64,000 nucleotides of DNA, from positions 73,559,986-73,623,985 of the forward strand of contig CM047426.1 of the NCBI GenBank assembly GCA_026168455.1. The letters run 5' to 3'. Both the position numbers and the translations under genes were made by a program. Every line of letters starts with the position of its first letter. Within the stretch, counting starts at the first letter, position 1. This stretch comes from Theocolax elegans. Lineage: Eukaryota > Arthropoda > Insecta > Hymenoptera > Cerocephalidae. The notes under the pieces are model-generated. The model had not been told where the DNA came from. It saw nothing but the letters and a program-made list of their open reading frames with translations, and ran no database searches. Positions 37,117-48,743 of the stretch are shown here, one piece after another.

Positions 37117-37355
37117 CTGCGTCGATAACAGTTTTGCTGAGCGATGTGTTGTTGTCGAACACTGAGAAGAAAAGGTTTGACAAGGGTCTTTCGAGATTAC
37201 TAAATTTTTCCATTCTCTTACGATCGCTTTCAAAATCCGATTTTTTTAGGTGCTGTAGTCGTTCGTCTATATATTTACCGGATGCCCGACACAGTTACTA
37301 CTTAAACAAAGAAATTGAGAATGTAACTTTTGGAACAGCTTCATTTATAGATTAA
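37117..37355 (+). CDS. candidate terminal exon of the same unrecognised gene
   Basis: An acceptor GAAATTTTTTCGCAG ends at 37116. Joined in phase 1 to the exon ending at 37016, the frame stays open for about 79 codons to a TAA at 37353-37355. The predicted part reads ITVLLSDVLLSNTEKKRFDK, later FFRCCSRSS, and ends FGTASFID. The intron of 100 bp is typical for insects. AATAAA signals lie about 100 bp downstream near 37459. No transmembrane segment or known domain is evident. Phase agreement across the intron is the main evidence. Confidence 0.4.
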
Positions 37356-39140
37356 TACAATGTATAAAGATTTATTTATTCATTTAAAGAAATTGTCCCT
37401 TCTAAACAATATTTGAAAATATTTTATATTCAAATGGACATAATTATTGGACATATAATAAATAAATGATATTTGCATTCGCTATAAATATAAGAAAATT
37501 AAAAAGATCCTACTAATTCTTAGTTAAATAATATAAACATTTTATTAATAAAATTATACTCATTATTAAATAGATATTAAATAAAAATCGACGCATTAAA
37601 ACCGTTATTTTGCTCATTTATGATGTTGCAGTTCTGGAAGGATAAAAATTAAAATAAATTTTTATGAACCTTAATTTTAATTCGCTTTTTTGCAACTATT
37701 TTTTACAATTATTATCTTCCCTATAACTTAACAATGAATTACTGAATTAATACAAAGCTTTCTTTCATCAAAGTAACATTGCTTTCAAACGATGCCTTTA
37801 TCAAGTTAAAATTTTTCAAAAAAATTCAGGGAAGTGAAATTTGTCTTCTCATATTTTTCCATAATCATAAATTTCTGGATTAAATCCGAGTTTGTAACCT
37901 TAGTCCTATTATTATTAATAATTTTTTTTATATAAGTAATAATAATAATAAGTGTAATTCGTAAGATCCATTAAAATATTTAAAGAATGAGTTGATTATA
38001 TTATCAAAAAATTTAAGATGAATTATATTAGCCAAAAAAAAAAATTATTTTTTTTATGTGACAATACGGCATATAATGAACTCATTATTTTGAAAAGTAG
38101 CTGTTTTTTGTACGTTGTAATTTAGGAAACGCTTTTTGGTGCTTGACTTTCGTGTATACCAATCCCCAAGGCGCACTAATTTCAAGATCCTTCTGCAGGT
38201 TTCTAAGATATCTATCGTACGTGATATCCCTTATAATATCTATTTCTACTTGCAAAATTAATGTTTCTTACTACTCATCTTTAATATCTAATTATGGTTT
38301 CTTTATTAAACTTTATTTTACACAGCTTATATTTTAAGAAGACACAATAATTTTTTATAGAGTGCATTTATTATTTTAATGGTTTTACTTGCTTTATAAC
38401 TTAATGTATCTTGAAATTGAAAACGAAAGATTACGTCTTCTGATAGAAAATTTAGGATTATATAGCATTAAAGTGACTATTTTTTTGAAAATAACTGCTT
38501 TTTAGACATGGGTATTGTCATAATATCTACTTATTCCGAAATTGTATTATTCTGATATTGTAAATAAATTATAGATAATTTCGAATGCAACTCTATAAAT
38601 TATAACAACTAACTACTATAATCTAACTATAAAGTTCGAGATTGCGCAACTAGTGTTTTTAGGTTAGATTTAAGTTCAAACGATCAATCTTATGGTACAA
38701 TTTCTACTAATCGATTCATCGAATGCTATTATGTTGTTTGACTTCATCAACTACAATTAAGTTTAATAGCTTATTATAATAATGTTGTAAATTGATAGTG
38801 GATTTTTGAAGTTCCAGTGTTTTAAATGTATTTAGTCAAATTTAAAAAAGGTGAGCCGATTCATGCCGTGAATAATTAATATAAAGAAAAAAAGTATCAT
38901 TCTTAACTTTTGCGTATAGTTTTCGTATAAAACGGTCTTTTTGGGTAACCATGCTCCTTTCACGAAAGAGTAATAATAGCAATACCGACTTTTACACCTC
39001 GTTTCGATAACCAAAGAAACATTAGGTTATTTTGTGCTCATAACGTTTATATTGGCAACAAACGCGCGTTTCCATAATTTTTATACGCAATAGTTAATAT
39101 TGACATTCTATTTATTCTTGTATTTGAAAAGTAACTTTTT
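37356..39140. other. AT-rich sequence, including likely 3' UTR start
   Basis: Starts with the possible 3' UTR of the gene ending at 37355. The rest is AT-rich with no gene or repeat recognised. Confidence 0.35.
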
Positions 39141-39700
39141 AATAATTCCACTCATAAATCCAAATCGCGAGTTAGTAGGTCTGTAAAAGAGAATTTCTCA
39201 CGTCCATGCCAACATAAAAGCACGTTAAAGCGTCTTAAGTACACTTTGGTAATAAGCTTAATCGTCCAGGCTGGAAAAGCTGCGTGCGGTATAGCACGGA
39301 AAACGGAATTTAAAAACGGCGAAAAGGAAAAGCGTAGAACAAGGGTGAAATCCACTTTTTAAGTAGAAAAGCTTTTCAACCGTCCCGTATGTTTGCGCGA
39401 AGTGAGAGAGCCTCGAGCTCCTCTTAGAGTGTAAGTCCTTGAGGCAGAAAGCGGGAAAACGCGGCCAGGAACGAAAAAATAGGGGTAATGAGACAAATCT
39501 TGAGGAAGGACACTCGATCTCATATGTAAATGTACCCTATCTGCTTCAGCCCGGAATTATTTCCTCCTTTAAGTCAGAACGTGCAGCATGAATATTTCAA
39601 ATTGTCAGTTTGCGTTTTGCATCTAACGTCGCACACCCTACTGCAAATTTTTGCACCATGTATACAGCTTTGAGGGATGAAGAGTTGCGGTGAAATTCAA
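39141..39700. promoter_or_regulatory. complex GC-richer island
   Basis: Unique, compositionally balanced sequence with CTCGAGCTCCTC, AAAACGCGGCCAGG and several TTTTTAAGTAGAAAAGC-like AT blocks. No long open frame. Regulatory role is inference. Confidence 0.2.
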
Positions 39701-40599
39701 CTTGTAAAATACGTCAGATTTTTCCTTTTGTTAAAAATTAAAACCGATTTTGCTTTATCTCTTAGCTCATTTTTTATTTTTTTTAGACGATACATGTTAC
39801 ATTTATTGTGAAAAATAAATATACAATATTAGTAATATATGTACACTTATCAATATTATATTACTTCTAGAATTATATGCTATGTTTTTAAATTTTTGAT
39901 AATTAGGTTTTGACTTTATAGCTTTTAAAATTATAGAAGTAAAGAGTAATTGAAAATAAATACTAGTTAATAATAGGAATTGGTTTCTTTTCATCAATAA
40001 TTAAATAATTTTTATTTAAGCAGATGGATCACTATTACCAAAAAAAATCAAAACTTTTTTACCTATTAGCAAGGAAACTCTACTTATTTATGAATTACAT
40101 TTTTCCCATTATACGTATATTTTTAAGATGAAAAATGCTTGTTAGCGATCCGACTATCTCTCACGAAAACCCGCAATTGTACACGGTGGCACGCTAACAT
40201 CGAATTATGACAATAATAATGCTCTTTACATTATATTTCAATTCAAAAATTACTTGCAACATATATTTCTTTAAAGTATTTCTGCAACCAATTATGTTTT
40301 GCGTGAAGCAATGCATTTACAGATACAATTTAATTGTTCTTTTACGATTTTTATTTAATCGGTAGACTAATTATTTTGAATTATTATCGATGCGAGTTTC
40401 CGCTTAAATATGGTTTTTTATAATTTATAATTAATATAAGAATAATGTAGCCCAAATAAATGAAAACCAAACTTAGAACGATTGTTTCGAAAAAAAGGTA
40501 AAATTGATGAGCAGATTCATAAAATAGTATTGCTTTAATTGTACAGCGAGAACGATAATTATAATCAACTCGTTCGATAGGTGATAACAATCGATTAGA
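39701..40599. other. AT-rich spacer
   Basis: No gene or repeat recognised. Confidence 0.4.
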
Positions 40600-41012
40600 A
40601 TTTCGGAGACGTTTGGTTGCAGGAGGCAGGCGCAGATCAGTCACGGGGTCCAAACTAATGTGTCGCTTTCACGGACTCGTACGTCTCTCCAAGCACCTCC
40701 AACCTGTCCATCTTACGCTCGTAGACTCCCCGAGGCTAATCGAATCGGCGGTCGGCGTTGCTCTCTGAGCAAAAGCACGTTAACGCCCCGCGCTCCATAA
40801 TTCCGCGGACCGGCACCAAGTTTGGTTACAGCAGAAGGCGCGTATCGTGTAATGGGCTAACTTGCCGCGTCAGTCAAATGCAGTGGTCGTCGTCGTCCCA
40901 GCTAATCTTAGCCCAAGTTTCTGAGAGACCGAATGCTGCGGTACGAGGCCAAGGACCGCTTTCTGTTCCTCACCAGAGTTTGAGAGGGATGAATTAGGTA
41001 GACCAATTTTGA
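40600..41012 (+). promoter_or_regulatory. candidate promoter and 5' untranslated exon
   Basis: GC-rich, CpG-rich sequence ending in a near-perfect splice donor, TTTTGAG|GTGAGTCTG, at 41012/41013. An arthropod initiator-like TCAGTC lies at about 40637. A 79-codon frame (40758-40997) closes 15 bp before the donor, so the exon would be untranslated or contain an upstream ORF. If real, it would be the first exon of a plus-strand gene whose later exons are downstream. Only sequence signals support this. Confidence 0.35.
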
Positions 41013-41640
41013 GGTGAGTCTGCGAAACGAACTTAGATTTATTCCTTTCTTACTCTACGACGCGTGTTTTCCTTCTCATGTCGGCAACTGACGTTAAAGT
41101 CTATCGAGCTCTAATAACTTGAAATCAATTTTACATTTCACGTGCACAATCAAAAGTTTTCAACCCTTGTGTGTATGAGTGCAACATAATTAATTATTAA
41201 TTCAATAAAATTATACTGCTTATGCACTTTTTAAGATTATTTACACATCATTTTAGTATTTTACATTTGTTCATAAGAAATGGTTTAGAATTAGTATAGA
41301 AATAAAATTTAATGTTAAAATAATGTTACAATTCATATAAATAAAAATATAACTTGCACTCACGAAATTATAGATTGAACATTATATATTACACTTATTT
41401 ATATGAAGAGTAATTGGATATTATCCAACAAGTGCGCAAGGTCAGCTATTACATTTTTCTATCCATCTTACCTGTGTTCGATACTTAACGCATCAAAACA
41501 ATGTCCTTATTTAATTTGGTATTTTAGAAAATTAAAAAATTAACGAGAGATGGTAGAAGCCGAAAAAGAGATAAATATGTAGTAAACACTGGGGCCAAGG
41601 TGAGTATATGTAAAAAGAAGGGATAAAAGGTAAAAGGGCA
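41013..41640. other. AT-rich sequence, intron-like
   Basis: Follows the donor at 41012. No coding or repeat feature recognised. Confidence 0.35.
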
Positions 41641-42000
41641 AGGAAAGAAGAAGAAAAGCGAAAAAAGGTAGCGGAAAACTGCCAGGAGTGAGAGTGGCGT
41701 TTGCATTAGACAGCAGCGAGGCATTGGGAAAACTTTTGGAGAGCAGTGTAAGCCCGCGAGGCAGAAGCTCCGCCGGAAAGGAGAGGCTGCGCAACGGAAG
41801 ACGACGGCACAGTCTATCTCCATCTCTTATACTATTCCCATCTCTTTTTACCACATTTTCTCGCTTACTCCCGAAGAGACATTAAAGTAGCACCTTCTTA
41901 CTCGCTCTTTCACTCTCTCCTGTCGTAATTGCTCGGCGCCCCCGGCGCGCTTGTTCTACCTTTCGAGAGCGCGTAAATTTTTTCGTTCTCTACAATTTTT
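41641..42000. promoter_or_regulatory. GC-rich island with CT-rich tract
   Basis: Purine-rich then GC-rich sequence (GAAGCTCCGCCGGAAAGG), then pyrimidine-rich (TCTTTCACTCTCTCCTGTCG) and GGCGCCCCCGGCGCGC at about 41936. Open frames on both strands reflect composition. Probably regulatory or an untranslated exon. Confidence 0.2.
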
Positions 42001-43035
42001 TTGGATAACGTAGGTACATCACCTATATTTTTTATATTTCCTGCATAAAATCGCAATATTTACGTTGCTCCTGAGCGTTGTTTATTTATAACAGGAAATT
42101 TTTTTAATAACTTTTAGAATAGGAAGATTTTTAAAACATTTTCAGTGCCTGTACAAATTACAGTGCCGAATTGTACTCGCGTTGTGCAAAAGGCGAATTT
42201 CACAATGCAAATTTTACATTGCAGCATGGCAAAAATTACCGTTCCCGCAATATTTGGTATTTCGGAATCTATATGCAATTTCTTTCAATATCATTGAAAA
42301 AAATTTAGTGAGTTCAATAAAAAATATTTGTGTTAGTAGTCGTAAACAAATATTTCTTTCAAACTAAGAAATATTTATAAGTTTTCAATAAATATCTGTT
42401 TATATCTATATAAAAATATTTTAGTATTTCATTTAATTTTTTTTTAAATATATAATAATCTTAATACATAATTTATAAATAAACCGTCAAAGAACGATAG
42501 GAAAAGGTTGGAGGTTAGATTTGAAAGGATGCCTACGATCGTTTATATTTTTCGCATTTTATAACCCAATGACTGAGTAATATCTAGTTACTTTTAATTA
42601 AAATTATTCAAAGTTATTTATTTGCGAAGGGAGTTAAGTAGACGTTTATCCTCGTGGATGAAGGTTGATATCGGAGTTTTAGGGAGGACAGTAATTCTGC
42701 CAGAGGAATAACCGTTTATTACTCCTGAAGTGAATATAAAACTTTTTACTCTGATTATTTGAAAGGCTACTTTATTCGACAACAATTCAAATATACTTCT
42801 CACAACTTTTTCCAAATTACAAGTTTTTTTACTTCTTAATTTGACTTATGTTTTTCTGTGTAATCGGGAAAAAGGTGATTTTACTTTCTATTTGCACATC
42901 TCACCTGGTGCCCTGTACATTCGTTGATTAGGCGTAAATGTTAATTACAAAATGTCGAAATGCTTTTGGCTTTACACGAATAATCAGTAACAGCCATTTA
43001 AACTGTACTATATACATCGATTTTAAACGAGACAA
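42001..43035. other. AT-rich spacer
   Basis: No gene or repeat recognised. Confidence 0.4.
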
Positions 43036-43039
43036 ACGG

Positions 43040-43330
43040 CAGAGTTTCGCACTCTTAAATTTTCTATTTTGCGAAAACATATTTTTTTATTTATTATCTA
43101 TAATATTGATCGATTTTGCGAATTTGAGGTTTGGGTGTAATTTCGCACAAAATAGATTCAGTACTTGCTAAACCTTGTTTCATGACAATTTTTTGCACAA
43201 TTGCTCAAATTTGGGTATATACTATTTTATACATATATCTTTTCCGCAAAAATTAATAATCGTGTATATATTATCATTTTGAATTCATTTTATATGCGAA
43301 ATCTATTTCTGTTTTCAATTTTTCGCAATT
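43040..43330. promoter_or_regulatory. cluster of TTCGCA/TGCGAA words
   Basis: Exact TTCGCA or TGCGAA occurs six times (about 43045, 43070, 43116, 43142, 43295, 43322), several within a longer TTTTGCGAA or TTTCGCA context, in AT-rich DNA. Near misses (TTTCCGCAAA, TTTTGCACAA) lie between. May be a cluster of protein binding sites or a decayed repeat. Confidence 0.3.
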
Positions 43331-43512
43331 ACCATACTGGGTGTCAATTTCATGAAGCCGATCGGGCAGCGAGTTCGAACGATGTGAAAATCATCTGCTT
43401 TGCTCACTAATTCTATGCGTATAAGCTACTATAATAGTTTTTTTGTAACACATGCACAAAAATCGCGTTTTTGAGCGCTAAAAATAGGGACTAAAGTAAT
43501 CCTTTTGCGCCC

Positions 43513-43600
43513 ATAAAGAAAACGCCCGCTAAACCTCGAGGAGCGGGCGTTTTTTTTTAGCAGCGGGCGATTTTTTTTCAGCAACGGGCGTTTTCTTTAT
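43513..43600. mobile_element. 88-bp MITE-like GC hairpin element
   Basis: Perfect 16-bp terminal inverted repeats, ATAAAGAAAACGCCCG and CGGGCGTTTTCTTTAT. Inside are a second hairpin (CGCCCGCT/AGCGGGCG) and three CGGGCG words each followed by a T-rich run. CCTTTTGCG stands just outside on both sides (43501-43509 and 43607-43615), resembling a 9-bp target duplication set off by a few bases. Confidence 0.55.
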
Positions 43601-43639
43601 AGACCCCCTTTTGCGTCCCCTGCGTAGATTTAGACTTTT

Positions 43640-43735
43640 ACTTAGTCGTATACAAACACACACACGTTTACGTACATGTACACACACGCACACGCACGCG
43701 AATGCACACACTTACACATACTTACCCATATATAT
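43640..43735. repeat. (CA)n/(CACG)n microsatellite
   Basis: Imperfect CA- and CACG-rich tract ending in (TA)n. The open frame on the minus strand across it is low-complexity and not a gene. Confidence 0.85.
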
Positions 43736-43830
43736 ATGATTGTATTACTTACAACGCAATATTTGCATAGTTTTCCTATTTTTAGAGCCCTTTAAACGCG
43801 AACATTTGTGCACTTGTCACAAAAAATATG

Positions 43831-43918
43831 GTGTGCGCCAAGGGCTAAGTGGGCTTTTATGCCTCGTGTGCGGAACCACACTCGGCTTAAAAAAGCCCAC
43901 TTTACGCCCTAGGCATAC
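43831..43918. repeat. imperfect hairpin of about 88 bp
   Basis: AGGGCTAAGTGGGCTTTTAT on the left pairs with AAAAAAGCCCACTTTACGCCCT on the right. Inner arms GCCTCGTGTG and CACACTCGGC enclose a short loop, and the outer GTGTGC/GCATAC bases extend the stem. GC-rich against an AT-rich background. Foldback element or structured RNA. Confidence 0.65.
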
Positions 43919-44106
43919 AATTACTATTATTAATTTCCACAATGCTGATAAAAAGGACACTTCTTTTTTTTTGTTCTCTTTAAATAAACAATGTCTATCC
44001 TTCTCGTACTTTATATCAATAGATAAACAATTTTATAGAATAATAATAATTCATTTGTGCAAAATTAATTTCTGCATAACTAATAAAAAGTAATTTCTCT
44101 CTTTTT

Positions 44107-45891
44107 TATGCTCTTTAAATAATATTGGAATCAATTGGAAGCACTAAAATCAAAATAGAAGTGACAAATATTTCTGTTTATGGTGTTTTTCGAATCACAC
44201 TTTTAAAATTGTTATCTGTCTGATAAATTTTAAAGTATAAGATAAAAATGTCTTTGATTCTAACTTCCATATTTTCTCTACTCATTTATATTTTAATTAC
44301 ACCTTTTCTATATCTAACTTATATTCCATAATAGTTTATTCTGCAATTGAAAGTATTTAATTCGAAAACACCTTCCAAGAAGGTGCTAAAACCCGCAAGT
44401 ATTATGTTAACACCTTTTTTATATGTAACTTATATTCCATAATAGTTTTCTGCAATTGAAAGTACTGAAATCAAAAACACCTTCCAAGAAGGTGTCAAAA
44501 CCCGCAAGTATTGTGTTATTCTAATCAAACTTTGAAAATTGTTATCTGATAAATAAATTCTGCAATTCAATCTGACATTGTTATCTGATAAATAAATAAT
44601 TTTAATTCTAACTCCCTTATTTTATCTATTTCTTTGAATTTTATAAGCTATACATTTAATCATAGCGGATAAACAAAACAGATGGTCATTTGTTAAAAGT
44701 ATTTAATACATTTGATTACAGATGATCTATGGGTATACATAAGATGCACTGCAACTTAGAAAGTTCTATAAACCATCGCAATATTTCGATGATGGCTGCG
44801 ACGTGACGAATGAGACATGTTTCGTAAGTTACGAATTTCCGGAGTTCAGGAACGATTTATGCAAACTTCAGGAGACTGCTACTGTGACTGCCTGAAGACC
44901 CGCAGTCTAATAATAAACTATTGTAAAATATCACCAAAGATTGCCTACGTTTCCTTAATTCCAATACATGTTGATTTTAAATGCGATGTGAAACTTATAT
45001 GTGCTAAAGTGATCCTTTACTATAAACAACGCGTTACCGATTGGTACGAATACTAAGTTAATATTAGTTGAAAGCTAGATTAAAATTTCTGAGAATACTG
45101 CCTTGCGTGTGAAAATTAAAGGTCATACTTAGAATGATATTAATTGTTCACAAATGTTGTTTGAAAATTGTGCAATGGCGATTCTAGATTAAAAGGTATT
45201 TCAAAATATCTATTTTAGTAATTAATGTAAGTATCAATATCAAACTTTTCAATAATAAATGTTTTGTCTTATTGTCATTGTTACCATTTTTAATGCAATT
45301 TATTTTGCAATATAAATAATAAAACTAGTTATTTATATGGAAAACTTAAACGTTCACATTTTAGGCACGTTTCTTACAATGATACTAAATAATATTAATA
45401 CAAATTTTCAAATATGTTTAACTAGTATTAAAATACCTGAATAGTTAGATTTTAAATTATTTACTCACTAAGGTAAATTTATTTTAATATTTATAATGGA
45501 ATATTAAGAATTACATGTAGGACGCTAATTCTTATTACCTGCTCTTTAAATTCTGAAAAGTTATTTTCTAACTCTTCAAAAGAGTGATCTATGAAATCAC
45601 TATTTGGAGTACTCATGTGTTTTAAATTACTCTAAAAAAGTGATTTCTGTTTATGTGTTTAAATGACTCGTATGGGAAGAGTGATATATTTTTTTGTGAA
45701 TGTATCATGTATGGTTTACGTGAATTTTAGGCGTCTGAATGTATTGCTACAAAGTTATACTCTTAAATGCAAATTTTCACGATTTATCGTAGTTTTTCTC
45801 GATTTTGCATATATTACAATATATATATGTAAAGAATTCTTAATTGTAAACTTAATGTAAAATCAATAAACGATACGATTGCACAGTTTTG
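44107..45891 (+). repeat. 1.79 kb tandem duplication, copy 1
   Basis: Starts TATGCTCTTTAAATAATATT and is followed directly by a second copy, period about 1785 bp, differing by a few one-base indels. Within each copy an internal repeat of about 110 bp occurs twice, each containing the small palindrome CACCTTCCAAGAAGGTG (44371 and 44479 region). The unit ends with a possible polyadenylation signal, TCAATAAACGA. Confidence 0.95.
44763..45056 (+). pseudogene. cysteine-rich exon, frameshifted copy
   Basis: Same exon as at 46546-46843, but a base is missing in GACTGCTACTGTGACTGCC (GCTAACTG in the other copy). This closes the frame about 40 codons in. The 3' part is open in the other frame and ends in the same residues (RVTDWYEY). 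Either a genuine frameshift or a sequencing error. Confidence 0.4.
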
Positions 45892-47678
45892 TATGCTCTT
45901 TAAATAATATTGGAATCAATTGGAAGCACTAAAATCAAAATAGAAGTGACAAATATTTCTGTTTATGGTGTTTTTCGAATCACACTTTTAAAATTGTTAT
46001 CTGTCTGATAAATTTTAAAGTATAAGATAAAAATGTCTTTGATTCTAACTTCCATATTTTCTCTACTCATTTATATTTTAATTACACCTTTTCTATATCT
46101 AACTTATATTCCATAATAGTTTATTCTGCAATTGAAAGTATTTAATTCGAAAACACCTTCCAAGAAGGTGCTAAAACCCGCAAGTATTATGTTAACACCT
46201 TTTTTATATGTAACTTATATTCCATAATAGTTTTCTGCAATTGAAAGTACTGAAATCAAAAACACCTTCCAAGAAGGTGTCAAAACCCGCAAGTATTGTG
46301 TTATTCTAATCAAACTTTGAAAATTGTTATCTGATAAATAAATTCTGCAATTCAATCTGACATTGTTATCTGATAAATAAATAATTTTAATTCTAACTCC
46401 CTTATTTTATCTATTTCTTTGAATTTTATAAGCTATACATTTAATCATAGCGGATAAACAAAACAGATGGTCATTTGTTAAAAGTATTTAATACATTTGA
46501 TTACAGATGATCTATGGGTATACAATAAGATGCACTGCAACTTAGAAAGTTCTATAAACCATCGCAATATTTCGATGATGGCTGCGACGTGACGAATGAG
46601 ACATGTTTCGTAAGTTACGAATTTCCGGAGTTCAGGAACGATTTATGCAAACTTCAGGAGACTGCTAACTGTGACTGCCTGAAGACCCGCAGTCTAATAA
46701 TAAACTATTGTAAAATATCACCAAAGATTGCCTACGTTTCCTTAATTCCAATACATGTTGATTTTAAATGCGATGTGAAACTTATATGTGCTAAAGTGAT
46801 CCTTTACTATAAACAACGCGTTACCGATTGGTACGAATACTAAGTTAATATTAGTTGAAAGCTAGATTAAAATTTCTGAGAATACTGCCTTGCGTGTGAA
46901 AATTAAAGGTCATACTTAGAATGATATTAATTGTTCACAAATGTTGTTTGAAAATTGTGCAATGGCGATTCTAGATTAAAAGGTATTTCAAAATATCTAT
47001 TTTAGTAATTAATGTAAGTATCAATATCAAACTTTTCAATTAATAAATGTTTGTCTTATTGTCAGTGTTACCATTTTAATGCAATTTATTTTGCAATATA
47101 AATAATAAAACTAGTTATTTATATGGAAAACTTAAACGTTCACATTTTAGGCACGTTTCTTACAATGATACTAAATAATATTAATACAAATTTTCAAATA
47201 TGTTTAACTAGTATTAAAATACCTGAATAGTTAGATTTTAAATTATTTACTCACTAAGGTAAATTTATTTAATATTTATAATGGAATATTAAGAATTACA
47301 TGTAGGACGCTAATTCTTATTACCTGCTCTTTAAATTCTGAAAAGTTATTTTCTAACTCTTCAAAAGAGTGATCTATGAAATCACTATTTGGAGTACTCA
47401 TGTGTTTTAAATTACTCTAAAAAAGTGATTTCTGTTTATGTGTTTAAATGACTCGTATGGGAAGAGTGATATATTTTTTTGTGAATGTATCATGTATGGT
47501 TTACGTGAATTTTAGGCGTCTGAATGTATTGCTACAAAGTTATACTCTTAAATGCAAATTTTCACGATTTATCGTAGTTTTTCTCGATTTTGCATATATT
47601 ACAATATATATATGTAAAGAATTCTTAATTGTAAACTTAATGTAAAATCAATAAACGATACGATTGCACAGTTTTGTA
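45892..47678 (+). repeat. 1.79 kb tandem duplication, copy 2
   Basis: Second copy of 44107-45891, ending CACAGTTTTGTA. Its last about 230 bp (from 47448) is also the start of the 3.08 kb repeat unit that follows, so the two duplications overlap. Confidence 0.95.
46546..46843 (+). CDS. candidate terminal exon of a cysteine-rich protein
   Basis: After an acceptor-like CACTGCAACTTAG the frame is open for about 99 codons to TAA: KFYKPSQYFDDGCDVTNETC, then six more cysteines (eight in all, including N-C-D-C), ending RVTDWYEY. Even cysteine number, an N-glycosylation-type NET and no membrane segment suggest a secreted protein, but no signal peptide exon was found and I do not recognise the family. 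A stop lies just upstream in the same frame, so splicing is required. A long 3' UTR with AATAAA would end near 47660. Confidence 0.35.
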
Positions 47679-47744
47679 CTAGGTAAAAACCAAGCAAGGC
47701 GATGTACACTTCTGCAAGTCATTAAAAAAGGGAAATTGGACTCA

Positions 47745-48211
47745 TTTCGTTTGATTTTTTCCTTTTCGTTTTAAAAAAACAAGAAAATTTTTCAAAAATT
47801 TACATGCTAAATTTCATTTAAATTTTCTATAATTTTTTGTAATTTTTTAAAATATCATAACTTTTGATAGGCTTACAGGCCAATTATAAGTTACAGACCA
47901 TTAGAAAGGTATTGTTTCAAGCTTTTTTTTAGAATTTTGTCATTCACCTTGAGATTGAGAATTCTAACCAAAAAGGATAAATTTTAGACAAAACCAGCAA
48001 TCAAAGCTACATATAATGTTACATAGTATAAGTTAATAGATTTTGAGATAAATAGCTGTAAAGTTAGCTATTGTTGAAAAATACGTGAAAAAACTCACTT
48101 TTTGAAGTTGGACTTTTCAAAAAACACTTTTTGAATGACTTTTAAGCAAATTATCTTTAGCACCTAAACATTTTTTTCTGTTTTCCAACTAGTTGACGTG
48201 AAATGGTGCAT
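47745..48211. repeat. family A related repeat, one arm (also 50827-51290)
   Basis: Carries family A text (TAGGCTTACAGGCCAATTAT, CTTGAGATTGAGAATTCTAA, AAGTTAATAGATTTTGAG) and ends AGTTGACGTGAAATGG at the (TA)n tract. Duplicated with the 3.08 kb unit. Confidence 0.8.
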
Positions 48212-48743
48212 ATATATGCATACTAGAATGTGCAATTGCATATATTTTATATTAACTATATTTATATTATTTTATATATAATATTAATGTTATAAATACA
48301 TATTTACAATATATTTATATGTTTATTTTTATCACTAAGTTGATTATCTAATATTATTTGATTAACGATTTAAAACGTATATAATTACTTTAAAATCTTA
48401 TAAAACAATTAGTTTATTATGCATTTTATGGTAAATAAAGACGTAGTAATTGTAATGTAAAATACTGTAAAAACCAGATGTTTTGGAAAAAGAAGCTTGA
48501 GAGTAAAATTTTTCGGAGGTCCAAATGTATAAAAACAGAGGACACAAAACATGTTTAAGCTTTTTGCTCTCAAATGTCAATGTAAACACATCTCCAAATA
48601 AACAGTGTTTTCCAATAAAAAAACGAATTTATTTTGCTAAAAGTAAGTATGTACCTAGGACCCTCTGGTACTGGTATTAAAAAACACATCCACATTAATT
48701 GCATTTTTATACTAACTAATATTAGTATTTATCAATCAAGGAC

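Noticed and set aside
43529..43711. Lys/Ala-rich minus-strand frame
   Set aside because: Translation of a CA microsatellite and the CGGGCG hairpin.
43740..44093. 117-codon plus-strand frame
   Set aside because: It runs through the hairpin at 43831-43918 and then AT-rich low-complexity DNA; no domain or signal.
44301..44520. CRISPR-like repeat with CACCTTCCAAGAAGGTG
   Set aside because: Only two direct repeats of about 110 bp per unit; no spacer array; insect nuclear context.
45663..45860. 65-codon hydrophobic frame present three times (also 47448, 50530)
   Set aside because: All copies come from the same recent duplications. It lies in the probable 3' UTR of the cysteine-rich exon and has AT-driven composition.
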